Assembly (NCBI GenBank): GCA_027053695.1
Contig: JALUHL010000008.1
Span: 1 to 6,027, forward strand
Length of the DNA: 6,027 nt
Reading direction: 5' to 3'
Source: Ghiorsea sp.
Lineage (GTDB): Bacteria; Pseudomonadota; Zetaproteobacteria; Mariprofundales; Mariprofundaceae
Shown here: positions 1-6,027 of the stretch, one piece after another
Position numbering within the stretch: position 1 is the stretch's first letter
How the letters are laid out: each line of letters starts with the position of its first letter
Notes under the pieces: model-generated
The model's database searches: none
What the model saw: the letters and a program-made list of their open reading frames with translations, nothing else
What the model was told of the DNA's origin: nothing
Made by a program: the position numbers and the translations under genes

Positions 1-1
1 C

Positions 2-91
2 AATCAAACCTTACCCAATAATATTATTCTTTTAAAAAAACCTTTTGCTATGGAAGTGCTTATCCAAGCAGTAGAGAAGCGAACTACTTAA
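2..91 (+). CDS. 3' end of a gene with a response-regulator receiver-like C-terminus (partial)
   Basis: A plus-strand frame is open from the window edge to a TAA at 89-91 and gives 29 residues. It contains LKKPFAMEVLIQAV, then a short tail ending EKRTT. A hydrophobic strand (IILL) followed by Lys-Pro-Phe and an amphipathic helix is the usual end of a CheY-like receiver domain. There the Lys of the K-P pair contacts the phosphoryl site and the helix is alpha-5. The protein would end at this domain, as in a hybrid sensor kinase or a stand-alone receiver. The phospho-acceptor Asp and all other domains lie outside the window, so the protein type cannot be told. The gene converges on dapC and overlaps its last 8 bases (84-91). 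The identification rests on one short motif; a chance open frame of this length is possible. Confidence 0.55.
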   Translation, partial: NQTLPNNIILLKKPFAMEVLIQAVEKRTT

Positions 92-1265
92 GCTTCTGTA
101 GTCTCGTTGCAAGCTCGGCTGCTTTTTCAACACCGTCCACCAAAGCTGCGCGCACATAATGCGAACCAGCATTCATGCCATTTTCGTCTTCAGCACCCAA
201 ATAACTGCCCGGCAAAAGTTTAACCGCCTGCTCTTGATAAGCTCTACGCACAAAGGCTTGTTCATCTTCAACTGGCAACCAAACAAAAAATGAACCTTCT
301 GGTATCTCGCCGCCATACACCTTAAAGAAAGCATCCAAACTATTCCGATAAATGTTTAAATGCTGCTGTACATGCACCTCATCAACCCAAGCGGCTGCGG
401 CAACGTGTTGCAAAGGAAGTGGTGTAGCAGGGCCTGTATAACTACGAAGTTTGGAAAAGTTTTGAATCAAGCTTGCATCACCCGCAATCAAACCTGAGCG
501 CAAACCCGGAAGTGCAGACCGCTTGGATAAAGAATTCATTACCAAACAGCGCTTATAGTCTGTGTTCCCCATGTTTTGTGCGACTTCTAATAAACCAATC
601 GGTTTATCTGCATAATAAATTTCAGAATAACATTCATCAGCCAACACATAAAAATCAAACTTCTCTGCAAGCTCCAAAAGCTTAGTGTAATAAGCTCCAT
701 CCGCTACCCAGCCTGTTGGATTGGATGGTGAACACACGTACACCAAAGCTGTATCACGCCATACATCATGGCTAATACCATCAATATCGGGGGCGAATCC
801 AGTATCAGCCGTGCATGGTTGCAAATAGGGTTTACCGCCTGCTGTAATCGCTGCACCCAAATAAATTTGATACATGGGGTTGGGCATCATCACCCAAGGT
901 TTGCTTTTTGCATTGGGGTTAATCAAGGCATGGGCTGCGGCAAACAAGGCTTCACGCGTACCGTTGGCACTCAATACTTGTGTGCCTGCATCTATACTTT
1001 TTAAAGAGAAGCGGCGCTTTAACCATGCCGCAATGCTTTGACGTAAAAAATCATTGCCCGTAGTCGTTGGGTACTTGGAAAAACCTGATATATGCGCATC
1101 CAAAGTTGGCTGAACAAAGCTCGGCAAAGGCAAGCGAGGTTCACCCGCACCTGCATCAATAAATTCTAATTCAGGGTTGGGAGTTAAACCATCAAGAAGT
1201 TTACGCAACCGAGCAAAAGGATATTCCCCCAATTGGTTCAAACGATATTGTTCATGCTTATTCAT
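84..1265 (-). CDS. dapC: succinyldiaminopimelate aminotransferase DapC
   Basis: A PLP-dependent fold-type I aminotransferase. In the succinylase branch of lysine and meso-diaminopimelate synthesis, DapC transfers an amino group from glutamate to N-succinyl-2-amino-6-ketopimelate in the cytoplasm. Visible residues, counted from the chosen start: YPFARL near 15-20, GEP at 41-43, NGTREALF at 101-108, Asn182 in SPSNPTG, Asp210 and Tyr213 in ADECYSE, the PLP Lys248 in SLSKRS followed by LPGLRSG, and a carboxylate-binding Arg372 in YVRAAL. NGTREALF, ADECYSE and SLSKRS with LPGLRSG are typical of the DapC family rather than AspC or AlaA. The product is 393 residues, the usual family length. The ATG at 1265 was chosen because it matches the family N-terminus and has GGAA 6 bases upstream. 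The longer GTG start at 1310 would translate part of an inverted-repeat element. A 120-base gap separates it from the lipoprotein gene, so it may be read through or have its own promoter. Confidence 0.9.
   Translation of the reverse strand: MNKHEQYRLNQLGEYPFARLRKLLDGLTPNPELEFIDAGAGEPRLPLPSFVQPTLDAHISGFSKYPTTTGNDFLRQSIAAWLKRRFSLKSIDAGTQVLSANGTREALFAAAHALINPNAKSKPWVMMPNPMYQIYLGAAITAGGKPYLQPCTADTGFAPDIDGISHDVWRDTALVYVCSPSNPTGWVADGAYYTKLLELAEKFDFYVLADECYSEIYYADKPIGLLEVAQNMGNTDYKRCLVMNSLSKRSALPGLRSGLIAGDASLIQNFSKLRSYTGPATPLPLQHVAAAAWVDEVHVQQHLNIYRNSLDAFFKVYGGEIPEGSFFVWLPVEDEQAFVRRAYQEQAVKLLPGSYLGAEDENGMNAGSHYVRAALVDGVEKAAELATRLQKLK
109..127 (+). terminator. possible weak rho-independent terminator for the plus-strand gene
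   Basis: Eighteen bases after the plus-strand stop there is a small hairpin. GC-A-AGC pairs with GCTGC around a TCG loop, with one bulged A, and five T follow (123-127). Position and orientation suit the end of the plus-strand transcript. The stem is short and lies inside dapC coding sequence, where the pairing could be accidental. Confidence 0.25.
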
Positions 1266-1283
1266 ATTGTATTCCGTATACTC

Positions 1284-1359
1284 GTCATACTCGCGAAAGC
1301 GGGTATCCACTCCAATTCAACACATCTAACTATGGATCCCCAGTCAAGCTGAGGATGAC
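1284..1359. repeat. nested inverted-repeat element with two hairpins
   Basis: The outer ends are inverted: GTCAT at 1284-1288 and ATGAC at 1355-1359. Inside lie two hairpins. The left one (1287-1306) has an 8-pair stem, with one T-G pair, around a GAAA loop. The right one (1336-1356) has an 8-pair stem with one mismatch around TCAAG. Facing inner ends are also inverted: ATCCA at 1305-1309 and TGGAT at 1333-1337. This closely resembles, from memory, the dispersed GTCAT-CCCGC-GAAA-GCGGG-ATCCA type of intergenic repeat seen in many proteobacteria, and the Neisseria dRS3 core. The copy looks decayed, since the first stem has CTCGC opposite GCGGG. It lies between the lipoprotein gene and dapC. No long T run follows either hairpin, so it is not a classical terminator. 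It could still act on the mRNA as a stability or processing element. One window cannot show that it is repeated in the genome. Confidence 0.65.
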
Positions 1360-1385
1360 ACTTATTTACTGCCTTCTTTTTTTGT

Positions 1386-1814
1386 TCATGGTGAACTGAT
1401 TTCCTGTGTTTTCATCACCTTGCTCCAAGTTGTTTTCCTGCCAATGCTATCTACTGCACGCACACGAAATGCATAAACTATGCCCTTCCTGCTTAGCTTA
1501 AAATGATGCTCTAACCCTACGCGTTGCGCACTGGCTGAAGATTCGTAGTAACGCAGCCAGTCCGCGATACAGTTGCAACTTGGGTCAACTTCGGCTCTAT
1601 CCACCTCATACAACACTGCTCCACTTCCACCCTGAATAGACAAAATCAAATCAAATGTTGTCGCTGAAGTTTGGAAGGATACTTGCGTTAGCTCAGGTTC
1701 AGGCGTTGAATCATCATACACAATCAAGCCCGTTTTTTTTCCGCATGCCCCCAGCAAAAAAGCACTCAACACCATCAAAAAAAGAAGTGCACAAAGCGAG
1801 CGCTTAGTCTGCAA
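1386..1814 (-). CDS. small lipoprotein with LptM-like N-terminus and FN3-like domain
   Basis: A predicted outer-membrane lipoprotein of unknown function. From a TTG start at 1814 it has 142 residues. A charged N-terminus (QTKR) is followed by a hydrophobic stretch and a lipobox LGAC with the lipidated Cys24. Residue +2 is Gly, not Asp, which in enterobacterial rules favours export to the outer membrane. The mature start, CGKKTG, resembles the CGxKGPL start of LptM/YifL lipoproteins. The rest (about 35-142) is beta-rich and ends with YAFRVRAVDSIGRKTTWSK, which looks like the last strands of a fibronectin type III domain. A CNC pair sits mid-domain. The start is uncertain: the first ATG leaves only 10 residues before the Cys and no positive charge, and longer forms would bury the signal peptide. 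No strong ribosome-binding site precedes the TTG, so translation probably depends on argH, which it overlaps by 11 bases. The lipobox is clear; the domain assignment is by eye. Confidence 0.7.
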   Translation of the reverse strand: MQTKRSLCALLFLMVLSAFLLGACGKKTGLIVYDDSTPEPELTQVSFQTSATTFDLILSIQGGSGAVLYEVDRAEVDPSCNCIADWLRYYESSASAQRVGLEHHFKLSRKGIVYAFRVRAVDSIGRKTTWSKVMKTQEISSP

Positions 1815-3183
1815 GCGTTTTAACCCATTTCGCGCACTGCAAGCGCACTTGTTCTGGCGCTGTACCACCCGTGTGATTGCGTGCTGCCACACATGTTTCC
1901 ACAGACAATGCCTGCACCATTTCAATGGTTAGACGCTTATCAATATTTTGGCATGCAGACAATGACATTTCATGCAGCTCCATATTTTCTTTGAGGCAAT
2001 GCGCCACCGATTTGCCCACAATTTCATGGGCATCACGAAACGGTACACCAGCGCGAACCAAAGCATCTGCCAAATCGGTCGCCGTAGAAAAGCCCGAGCC
2101 TGCCGCTTTATGCATAGCTGCATGGTTGGCTTTGAGGCCTGGCAACATATCACCAAACACCCTCAAACAACCTTCAAGGTTATCAAAAGCATCGAAAATC
2201 GCTTCTTTATCTTCCTGCATATCTTTGTTGTATGCGAGAGGTAAGGACTTCATGGTCATCAAGATGGACATCAATGCCCCCACAATGCGCCCAGCCTTAC
2301 CACGCACCAACTCTGGCATATCAGGGTTTTTCTTTTGCGGCATAATCGAAGAACCTGTGCAAAAAGCATCGGGCAAATCAATAAAACCAAATTGTGCACT
2401 CATCCATAAAATTAATTCTTCTGAAAAACGCGATAAATGAATAGAGCAAATCGAAGCTGAAGATAACAATTCCATGATAAAGTCACGATCTGATACAGCA
2501 TCCAAAGAGTTGGCGCATGGCGCATCAAAGCCCAATAGTTCTGCTGTTTGCTCACGATTAATCGGGAATGTTGTGCCAGCAAGAGCTGCTGAACCTAGCG
2601 GACACTGATTCATCCGTGCTCTAGCATCCGAAAAACGCGCATAATCGCGGCCAAACATTTCCACATATGCCAATAAATGATGCCCTAAAGTGACAGGTTG
2701 TGCGGTTTGTAGGTGCGTAAAGCCTGGCATCACTGTTTCTGCATGTTCATCCGCAAGTCTAACCAACACGCTCTGCAAATGTTTGATGCGAACCATCAAA
2801 TCATCAGTGCGTTTCCTTAAATAAAGCCTTGTGTCTGTACCCACTTGGTCATTGCGCGAACGCGCTGTGTGCAAACGTTTGCCAGCATCACCAATGATAT
2901 CCGTCAAACGCTTTTCAATGTTCATGTGCACATCTTCAAGCGCAATGGTAAATTCAAATTCACCAGCTTCGATTTCTTTCTCAACCTGATTCAAACCATC
3001 GAGAATTAACTTCAAATCTTCTTCGTTTAATATGCCTTGCGCTGCAAGCATGGTCGCATGAGCGCGAGAGCCTGCAATATCTTCAGCATACATACGCGCA
3101 TCGACATGCGTTGATGCATTAAACGCTTCTACAAAAGCATTCGTTGGCGCTTCAAAGCGACCACCCCAAGGTTTATCCGACAT
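1804..3183 (-). CDS. argH: argininosuccinate lyase ArgH
   Basis: Catalyses the last step of arginine synthesis, splitting argininosuccinate into arginine and fumarate; a cytoplasmic homotetramer of the fumarase/aspartase superfamily. The 459-residue product has the normal family length (E. coli about 457). Signatures in order: WGGRF at 6-10, EDVHMNIE at 83-90, the [10 protein letters not shown] block at 105-114, His157 in [11 protein letters not shown] (the conserved catalytic-site His), and the superfamily signature [12 protein letters not shown] at 277-288 with the catalytic Ser on the mobile loop. No residue known to be needed is missing. The start is the ATG at 3183, preceded after 6 bases by a full AGGAGG; an upstream in-frame TTG at 3189 has no such site. 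The first 11 bases overlap the end of bioB and the last 11 overlap the lipoprotein gene, so the three genes should share a transcript. argG and other arginine genes are not in the window. Confidence 0.96.
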   Translation of the reverse strand: MSDKPWGGRFEAPTNAFVEAFNASTHVDARMYAEDIAGSRAHATMLAAQGILNEEDLKLILDGLNQVEKEIEAGEFEFTIALEDVHMNIEKRLTDIIGDAGKRLHTARSRNDQVGTDTRLYLRKRTDDLMVRIKHLQSVLVRLADEHAETVMPGFTHLQTAQPVTLGHHLLAYVEMFGRDYARFSDARARMNQCPLGSAALAGTTFPINREQTAELLGFDAPCANSLDAVSDRDFIMELLSSASICSIHLSRFSEELILWMSAQFGFIDLPDAFCTGSSIMPQKKNPDMPELVRGKAGRIVGALMSILMTMKSLPLAYNKDMQEDKEAIFDAFDNLEGCLRVFGDMLPGLKANHAAMHKAAGSGFSTATDLADALVRAGVPFRDAHEIVGKSVAHCLKENMELHEMSLSACQNIDKRLTIEMVQALSVETCVAARNHTGGTAPEQVRLQCAKWVKTLAD

Positions 3184-4207
3184 GAGCAACCTCCTGAGCT
3201 TGTTCGTCTTTTACGGCGGCGATTGAAACTGCATCGGCATCAGCCAAACGTCGTGATGATGGTGTGCATTTTTCTTCGGGGCGAATGCCTAACTTTTTAA
3301 AGAAGGCTCTGTCTTCGTCTGCTTCATTATTACCAGTCGTGAGTAGTTTCTCACCGTAAAAAATGGAATTTGCACCTGCTAAAAAGCATAAAGATTGCAT
3401 TTCCTCAGACATCACTTCACGCCCTGCAGAAAGGCGAACATGCGATGCGGGCATGGTAATGCGTGCCACGGCAATCGTGCGGATAAAATCAAAGTTATCC
3501 AAGTCTTCCACATCTGCCATGGGTGTACCTTCCACTTTCACCAACATATTGATAGGCACCGATTCAGGATGCGGCTCCATGCGCGCCAATTGCGCAATCA
3601 TGCCTGCCCGGTTGCGAATAGCTTCGCCCATACCGACAATACCGCCACAGCACACGCTCATACCTTGGCTACGCACATTTTTCAAAGTATCCAAACGCTC
3701 TTCATAGGTACGGGTAGAAATAATGGTTTTATAAAATTCAGGGTCAGAATCAAGGTTGTGATTGTAATAATCCAAGCCTGCTTCTTTCAGCTTTTGGGCT
3801 TGTTCATTGTCTAACATACCCAAAGTGGCGCAGGCTTCCATATCCATAGCTTTGACTTCGCGAATCATATCCAGCACCAACTCAAAGGCTCTGCCTTTGG
3901 GTTCGCGCCAAGCCGCACCCATACAAAAACGAGATGCACCTTTTTCTTTAGCTGCCTTTGCAGCTTTCATCACTTCATCTTTTTTCATCAGAAGCTCTGA
4001 TTCTAAATCAGTGTTGTAGCGCGATGATTGCGGGCAATATTTGCAATCTTCAGGGCAACCGCCAGTTTTAATCGAAAGTAATGTGGAAAGCTGCACTTCA
4101 TTGGCATCAAAGTTAGCACGGTGAACCTGTTGCGCTTGAAACATCAGGTCGTTAAAGGGAAGCTCAAACAACTTCGTGATTTCTTCCACTGTCCAATCGT
4201 AGCGCAT
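3173..4207 (-). CDS. bioB: biotin synthase BioB
   Basis: A radical SAM enzyme that inserts sulfur into dethiobiotin, the last step of biotin synthesis, in the cytoplasm as a homodimer. The 344-residue product matches E. coli BioB (346). The radical SAM triad is Cys51, Cys55 and Cys58 in [16 protein letters not shown]. The second, [2Fe-2S] cluster ligands expected from E. coli are all present: Cys95 (RFCMGAAW), Cys126 (EACATLG), Cys186 (VCCGGIVG) and Arg258 (VRLSAGRE). [16 protein letters not shown] and GANSIFYG are also conserved. The start is the ATG at 4207, with GGAG 5 bases upstream and a length that aligns with the family (Trp at position 5). The longer in-frame TTG at 4231 would place that ribosome-binding site inside the gene. 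It is first in a unit with argH and the lipoprotein gene. No bioA, bioF, bioC or bioD is adjacent, and I see no BirA-type operator. Confidence 0.97.
   Translation of the reverse strand: MRYDWTVEEITKLFELPFNDLMFQAQQVHRANFDANEVQLSTLLSIKTGGCPEDCKYCPQSSRYNTDLESELLMKKDEVMKAAKAAKEKGASRFCMGAAWREPKGRAFELVLDMIREVKAMDMEACATLGMLDNEQAQKLKEAGLDYYNHNLDSDPEFYKTIISTRTYEERLDTLKNVRSQGMSVCCGGIVGMGEAIRNRAGMIAQLARMEPHPESVPINMLVKVEGTPMADVEDLDNFDFIRTIAVARITMPASHVRLSAGREVMSEEMQSLCFLAGANSIFYGEKLLTTGNNEADEDRAFFKKLGIRPEEKCTPSSRRLADADAVSIAAVKDEQAQEVAHVG
3190..3195 (-). promoter_or_regulatory. argH Shine-Dalgarno inside bioB
   Basis: A perfect AGGAGG lies 6 bases before the argH ATG. It is encoded by a Gln-Glu pair and the following base near the bioB C-terminus. 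It fixes the argH start at 3183 and suggests reinitiation or coupled translation from bioB. A site this strong should also let argH be translated independently of bioB. Confidence 0.85.
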
Positions 4208-4212
4208 ATATT

Positions 4213-4216
4213 CTCC
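4213..4216 (-). promoter_or_regulatory. bioB Shine-Dalgarno
   Basis: GGAG, 5 bases before the ATG at 4207, decides the bioB start against the TTG at 4231, which lies upstream of it. Confidence 0.75.
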
Positions 4217-4278
4217 AAACAATCTATTCAAACTGCCGATAAGCTAATGGCAAGCCAAACGATTGCAAAGCTCGCCAT
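4217..4278 (-). promoter_or_regulatory. probable promoter region of the bioB-argH unit
   Basis: These 62 bases lie between the fadL terminator and the bioB ribosome-binding site, so a promoter is expected here if the terminator works. On the minus strand TTGCCA (4253-4248) matches five of six bases of a sigma-70 -35 box, but no good -10 box sits 16-18 bases downstream. A perfect 10-base interrupted palindrome, TGGC-AA-GCCA, covers 4248-4257 and overlaps that -35-like box, so it could be an operator. Both are short and could be chance. The placement is inference from context. Confidence 0.35.
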
Positions 4279-4316
4279 AAAAAAAGCGCTGTTTATTGAA
4301 AAACAACGCCCTTTAA
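4279..4316 (-). terminator. rho-independent terminator of the lipase-fadL unit
   Basis: Read on the minus strand, a 5' arm (4314-4301) pairs with a 3' arm (4294-4281) around the loop TTCAAT. The stem has about 14 pairs including three G-U pairs, and its 3' side runs into seven T (4285-4279). It starts about 22 bases after the fadL stop. The plus-strand direction has only a short T run, so it looks mainly one-way. It separates the lipid-uptake pair from the bioB unit. Confidence 0.85.
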
Positions 4317-4337
4317 TAATCAATCACACTACCCTAT

Positions 4338-5603
4338 TTAGAAATGGTAGGTTACACCTGCCGTAAACAAATGAACAACTCCTGTGAATGTGCCTTGGTA
4401 GTTCACATCTGTTGGTGCTGTTGCCGTTCTATCCTTCAACCACACATACATATAGCCCAAATCCATAGTGAGGTTATCTGAAAAGCTTTTTCCATATCCT
4501 AAAGAAACAAGCTGCCTATCATTACCTGGTAAACGTGGTGAAAAGTCAGTGGGGTTGGTGGGTGTCGGATCAGACGTATAACCTGCGCGAAGGCGTGTGG
4601 ATTGATTCATCTTCCATTCTGCACCGACACGAATGGCGACAGTTGCCTTCCAATTTTCAGGAATGGTTGAAGAACGCCCTGTTGGGTCATCAGCATTTGC
4701 CGTTAAAGCATTCAGCGCTGAAGGGTCATAATTGACCACAATTTTATCAAATGATGACCAATCAACGCGATCAACTTGGGCACTGACCAAAAAATCTGAG
4801 TTGATTTTATATGCCATGGATAAGGTATGAATCGCTGGAAATGTTACCGATGTGCTTGCATTCGCACCAATACCTTGCAAACCGCCGCCTACAGTAGCTG
4901 CACCAGCTTGGCCTACAACTGTGCCTGTAATATCAATTTTCACCTTAGAGCGATAGCCGCCTCCGATGCTCCATGTGTCCGTTTTATACATGGCAGCAAA
5001 GTTGCCACCAAAACCATCACCAGAACCACCAATATTGATGACTTCATTATTAAGGTGAACTTTAAAGGCGTTGTAGTATTGAATGCCTACAGCTACTGAA
5101 AAATGTTCATTGATTTGATACGCTACGTTAGGGTTGATATGAATAGCCTGAATTTCTGAAAAAGTCACACCTTTCCCACCTGCTGCCAACCCTGCAAAAG
5201 GTGCACCTGAATCTGTCCAATCCGTAGCCAAACCAAAAGGTGAGTTAACCCCCAAACCATAGCTTATGTCTGAATCTTCCATGCCGTAGCGCATATAAGC
5301 TTGCGGCACGACATGCACACTTTTCTTCGCTGTATAAGTTTGCCCGCCCGTTGCAAATTCATTGATGGGATACACCAAATCTGCACTCGCCGACACATTA
5401 TTATCTTGGAAGGATAAACCTGCTGGGTTAAACCAGTTTGCCGATGCTTCATCCGCAATAGCACTGTATGCATTACCCATACCCATGGCTCGCGCACCCT
5501 GCTCTGGAATCATAAACCCACTGGCAAAGGCTTGGGAAGACAATAATGCAGTTGCAGCGCATAGAATAGAAGCTTGTCTAATATATTTCTTCATATCATT
5601 CAT
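4338..5603 (-). CDS. FadL/OmpP1/TodX family outer-membrane long-chain fatty acid channel
   Basis: A beta-barrel porin that moves long-chain fatty acids or other hydrophobic compounds across the outer membrane. The 421-residue precursor has a signal peptide (1-27, cleavage likely AFA|SG) with Lys5-Lys6 and Arg9 before a hydrophobic core. The mature N-terminus SGFMIPEQGARAMGMGNAYS, followed by IADEASANWFNPAGL with Asn59-Pro60-Ala61, is the FadL hatch region including its NPA motif. The rest shows alternating beta strands with Gly and aromatic residues. It ends in YHF, the C-terminal Phe recognised for outer-membrane assembly. Length is near E. coli FadL (446 as precursor). The ATG at 5603 has GGAG 7 bases upstream; the next ATG, three codons in, lacks correct spacing. 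The lipase gene ends 4 bases before it. The substrate is not defined by sequence: TodX-type relatives carry aromatics, but the lipase neighbour favours fatty acids. Confidence 0.93.
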   Translation of the reverse strand: MNDMKKYIRQASILCAATALLSSQAFASGFMIPEQGARAMGMGNAYSAIADEASANWFNPAGLSFQDNNVSASADLVYPINEFATGGQTYTAKKSVHVVPQAYMRYGMEDSDISYGLGVNSPFGLATDWTDSGAPFAGLAAGGKGVTFSEIQAIHINPNVAYQINEHFSVAVGIQYYNAFKVHLNNEVINIGGSGDGFGGNFAAMYKTDTWSIGGGYRSKVKIDITGTVVGQAGAATVGGGLQGIGANASTSVTFPAIHTLSMAYKINSDFLVSAQVDRVDWSSFDKIVVNYDPSALNALTANADDPTGRSSTIPENWKATVAIRVGAEWKMNQSTRLRAGYTSDPTPTNPTDFSPRLPGNDRQLVSLGYGKSFSDNLTMDLGYMYVWLKDRTATAPTDVNYQGTFTGVVHLFTAGVTYHF

Positions 5604-5607
5604 GGTG

Positions 5608-6027
5608 TTACTCCGTTACCGCTGTATCACTTGTAATCACTGCGCCACCAACTAAGAAAGTAGCAGTATCTGTTTGCATGGCAGTGGTTGCTGCCGCAGA
5701 GTTTGTTGGATCTAAAAATGAGCTATGTGAACCTGCTGTATAGTTTACAAAACCATTGCCCACTTGAGGTGATGCGACTACACCCAACGCCCAAGCATTG
5801 GCATTCTGTGTTGCTAGGTTTCCACTCACTTGTTTTAAACCCAAATTTAAGGATAACGCATCGGTTTGTGCATTGGGCACCACGCCATCAGGCGTTGTTT
5901 TTAATAAAAATATACCTTTACTTGCCGCTAACGCAGCATAATTCAAAGGATCCCCATCATCGACCACTGTTTGTGCAGCAAAGAAAAACGCAGCATATTC
6001 AGGTGTACCTACATTCACACCTTTGGC
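5608..6027 (-). CDS. C-terminal part of a Pla-1/cef/VolA-like extracellular lipase (partial)
   Basis: The frame is open from the window edge to TAA at 5608-5610 and gives the last 139 residues; the true start is beyond 6027. The in-frame GTG at 6018 is an internal Val codon, not a start. FAAQTVVDDGDPLNYA (16-31), TTPDGVVPN (44-52), and TAGSHSSFLDP (97-107) followed by a Met-Gln helix (AAATTAMQT) match, from memory, the end of the Pla-1/cef and VolA alpha/beta-hydrolase lipases. In that fold Asp47, after a strand (GIFLL), is the likely acid of the triad and His101 its base. The nucleophile Ser (GxSxG) and any lipoprotein signal lie outside the window. In Vibrio cholerae the lysophospholipase lipoprotein VolA is encoded beside and co-transcribed with a fadL homologue, the same arrangement as here. 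The function would be releasing fatty acids from phospholipids or other esters at the cell surface; the exact substrate is unknown. Confidence 0.75.
   Translation of the reverse strand, partial: AKGVNVGTPEYAAFFFAAQTVVDDGDPLNYAALAASKGIFLLKTTPDGVVPNAQTDALSLNLGLKQVSGNLATQNANAWALGVVASPQVGNGFVNYTAGSHSSFLDPTNSAAATTAMQTDTATFLVGGAVITSDTAVTE
5611..5614 (-). promoter_or_regulatory. fadL Shine-Dalgarno within the lipase 3' end
   Basis: GGAG, 7 bases before the fadL ATG, overlaps the last lipase codons (the final Glu codon GAG and the base before it), just ahead of the TAA at 5608-5610. Ribosomes finishing the lipase would cover this site, so the two genes are probably translationally coupled. Confidence 0.75.

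Noticed and set aside
17..28. Perfect 12-base AT palindrome AATAATATTATT
   Set aside because: It falls in AT-rich sequence within the plus-strand frame. Such palindromes arise easily by chance, and nothing around it suggests a binding site.
34..69. T7 run on the minus strand downstream of dapC as a terminator
   Set aside because: The only hairpin upstream of it, GCTT-GGAT-AAGC, has a 4-base stem and is 17 bases away from the T run, so it does not form a terminator.
1266..1310. Extended dapC N-terminus from GTG at 1310
   Set aside because: The extension is translated from the inverted-repeat element and precedes the family N-terminus. No properly spaced ribosome-binding site is present.
1877..2440. 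A 187-residue open frame on the plus strand
   Set aside because: It lies wholly antisense to argH, whose conserved motifs explain the sequence. The antisense protein has no recognisable motif.
3395..3814. A 139-residue His-rich open frame on the plus strand
   Set aside because: It is a shadow of bioB. The many His residues come from reading the bioB strand in reverse, and no motif arrangement suggests a metal protein.
4208..4231. Extended bioB N-terminus from TTG at 4231
   Set aside because: The GGAG for the ATG at 4207 lies inside this extension, and the added residues do not align with BioB proteins.
4208..4278. BirA or BioR operator before bioB
   Set aside because: I looked for TTGTAAACC/GGTTTACAA-like and TTATnnATAA-like sites and saw none.
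1..6027. CRISPR array, insertion sequence, prophage, defence or toxin-antitoxin system, RNA gene
   Set aside because: No regularly spaced repeats, transposase, phage genes, paired small toxin genes or tRNA/rRNA-like sequence were seen. Apparently genic space is almost fully used by core metabolic and envelope genes.

Overview
The window comes from a Gram-negative proteobacterium. It has a diderm outer-membrane porin (FadL family), an outer-membrane lipoprotein signal, a BioB very close to the E. coli enzyme, and the DapC-type aminotransferase of the succinylase lysine route. Base composition looks moderately AT-leaning (by eye, not computed). A VolA/Pla-1-like lipase next to FadL recalls marine Gammaproteobacteria such as Vibrio. 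The argH, small lipoprotein, lysine-gene order recalls other proteobacterial lineages. I cannot assign a genus.

Layout. Apart from the extreme left edge, all genes lie on the minus strand, so transcription runs right to left. (1) At 5608-6027 is the C-terminal part of an extracellular Pla-1/cef/VolA-type lipase, cut by the window edge. It is followed after 4 bases by a complete FadL-type outer-membrane channel (4338-5603), whose Shine-Dalgarno overlaps the end of the lipase gene. This pair ends at a strong rho-independent terminator (4279-4316). (2) A second transcription unit starts in the short gap before bioB (3173-4207). It continues with 11-base overlaps into argH (1804-3183) and then a small lipoprotein gene (1386-1814, probably a TTG start). 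(3) A 120-base gap contains a nested inverted-repeat element (1284-1359). It separates the lipoprotein gene from dapC (84-1265). (4) At 2-91 on the plus strand is the last piece of a gene whose end resembles a response-regulator receiver domain. It converges on dapC and overlaps its 3' end by 8 bases.

How the genes fit together. Lipase and FadL plausibly form a lipid-scavenging module: the enzyme releases fatty acids outside the cell and the channel imports them. bioB, argH and dapC are biosynthetic (biotin, arginine, lysine/peptidoglycan) and make a mixed anabolic cluster with no single pathway. The lipoprotein has an LptM-like N-terminus (Cys-Gly-Lys-Lys) followed by a fibronectin-III-like domain. 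It is the least understood gene here.

I see no CRISPR, RNA gene, insertion sequence, prophage or defence system. Most of the window is ordinary core metabolism. The parts worth a second look are the lipoprotein, the lipase-FadL coupling, the inverted-repeat element and the bioB-argH overlap. Start sites of bioB, argH, dapC and the lipoprotein were set from ribosome-binding sites, family alignment or signal-peptide fit rather than the longest open frame.
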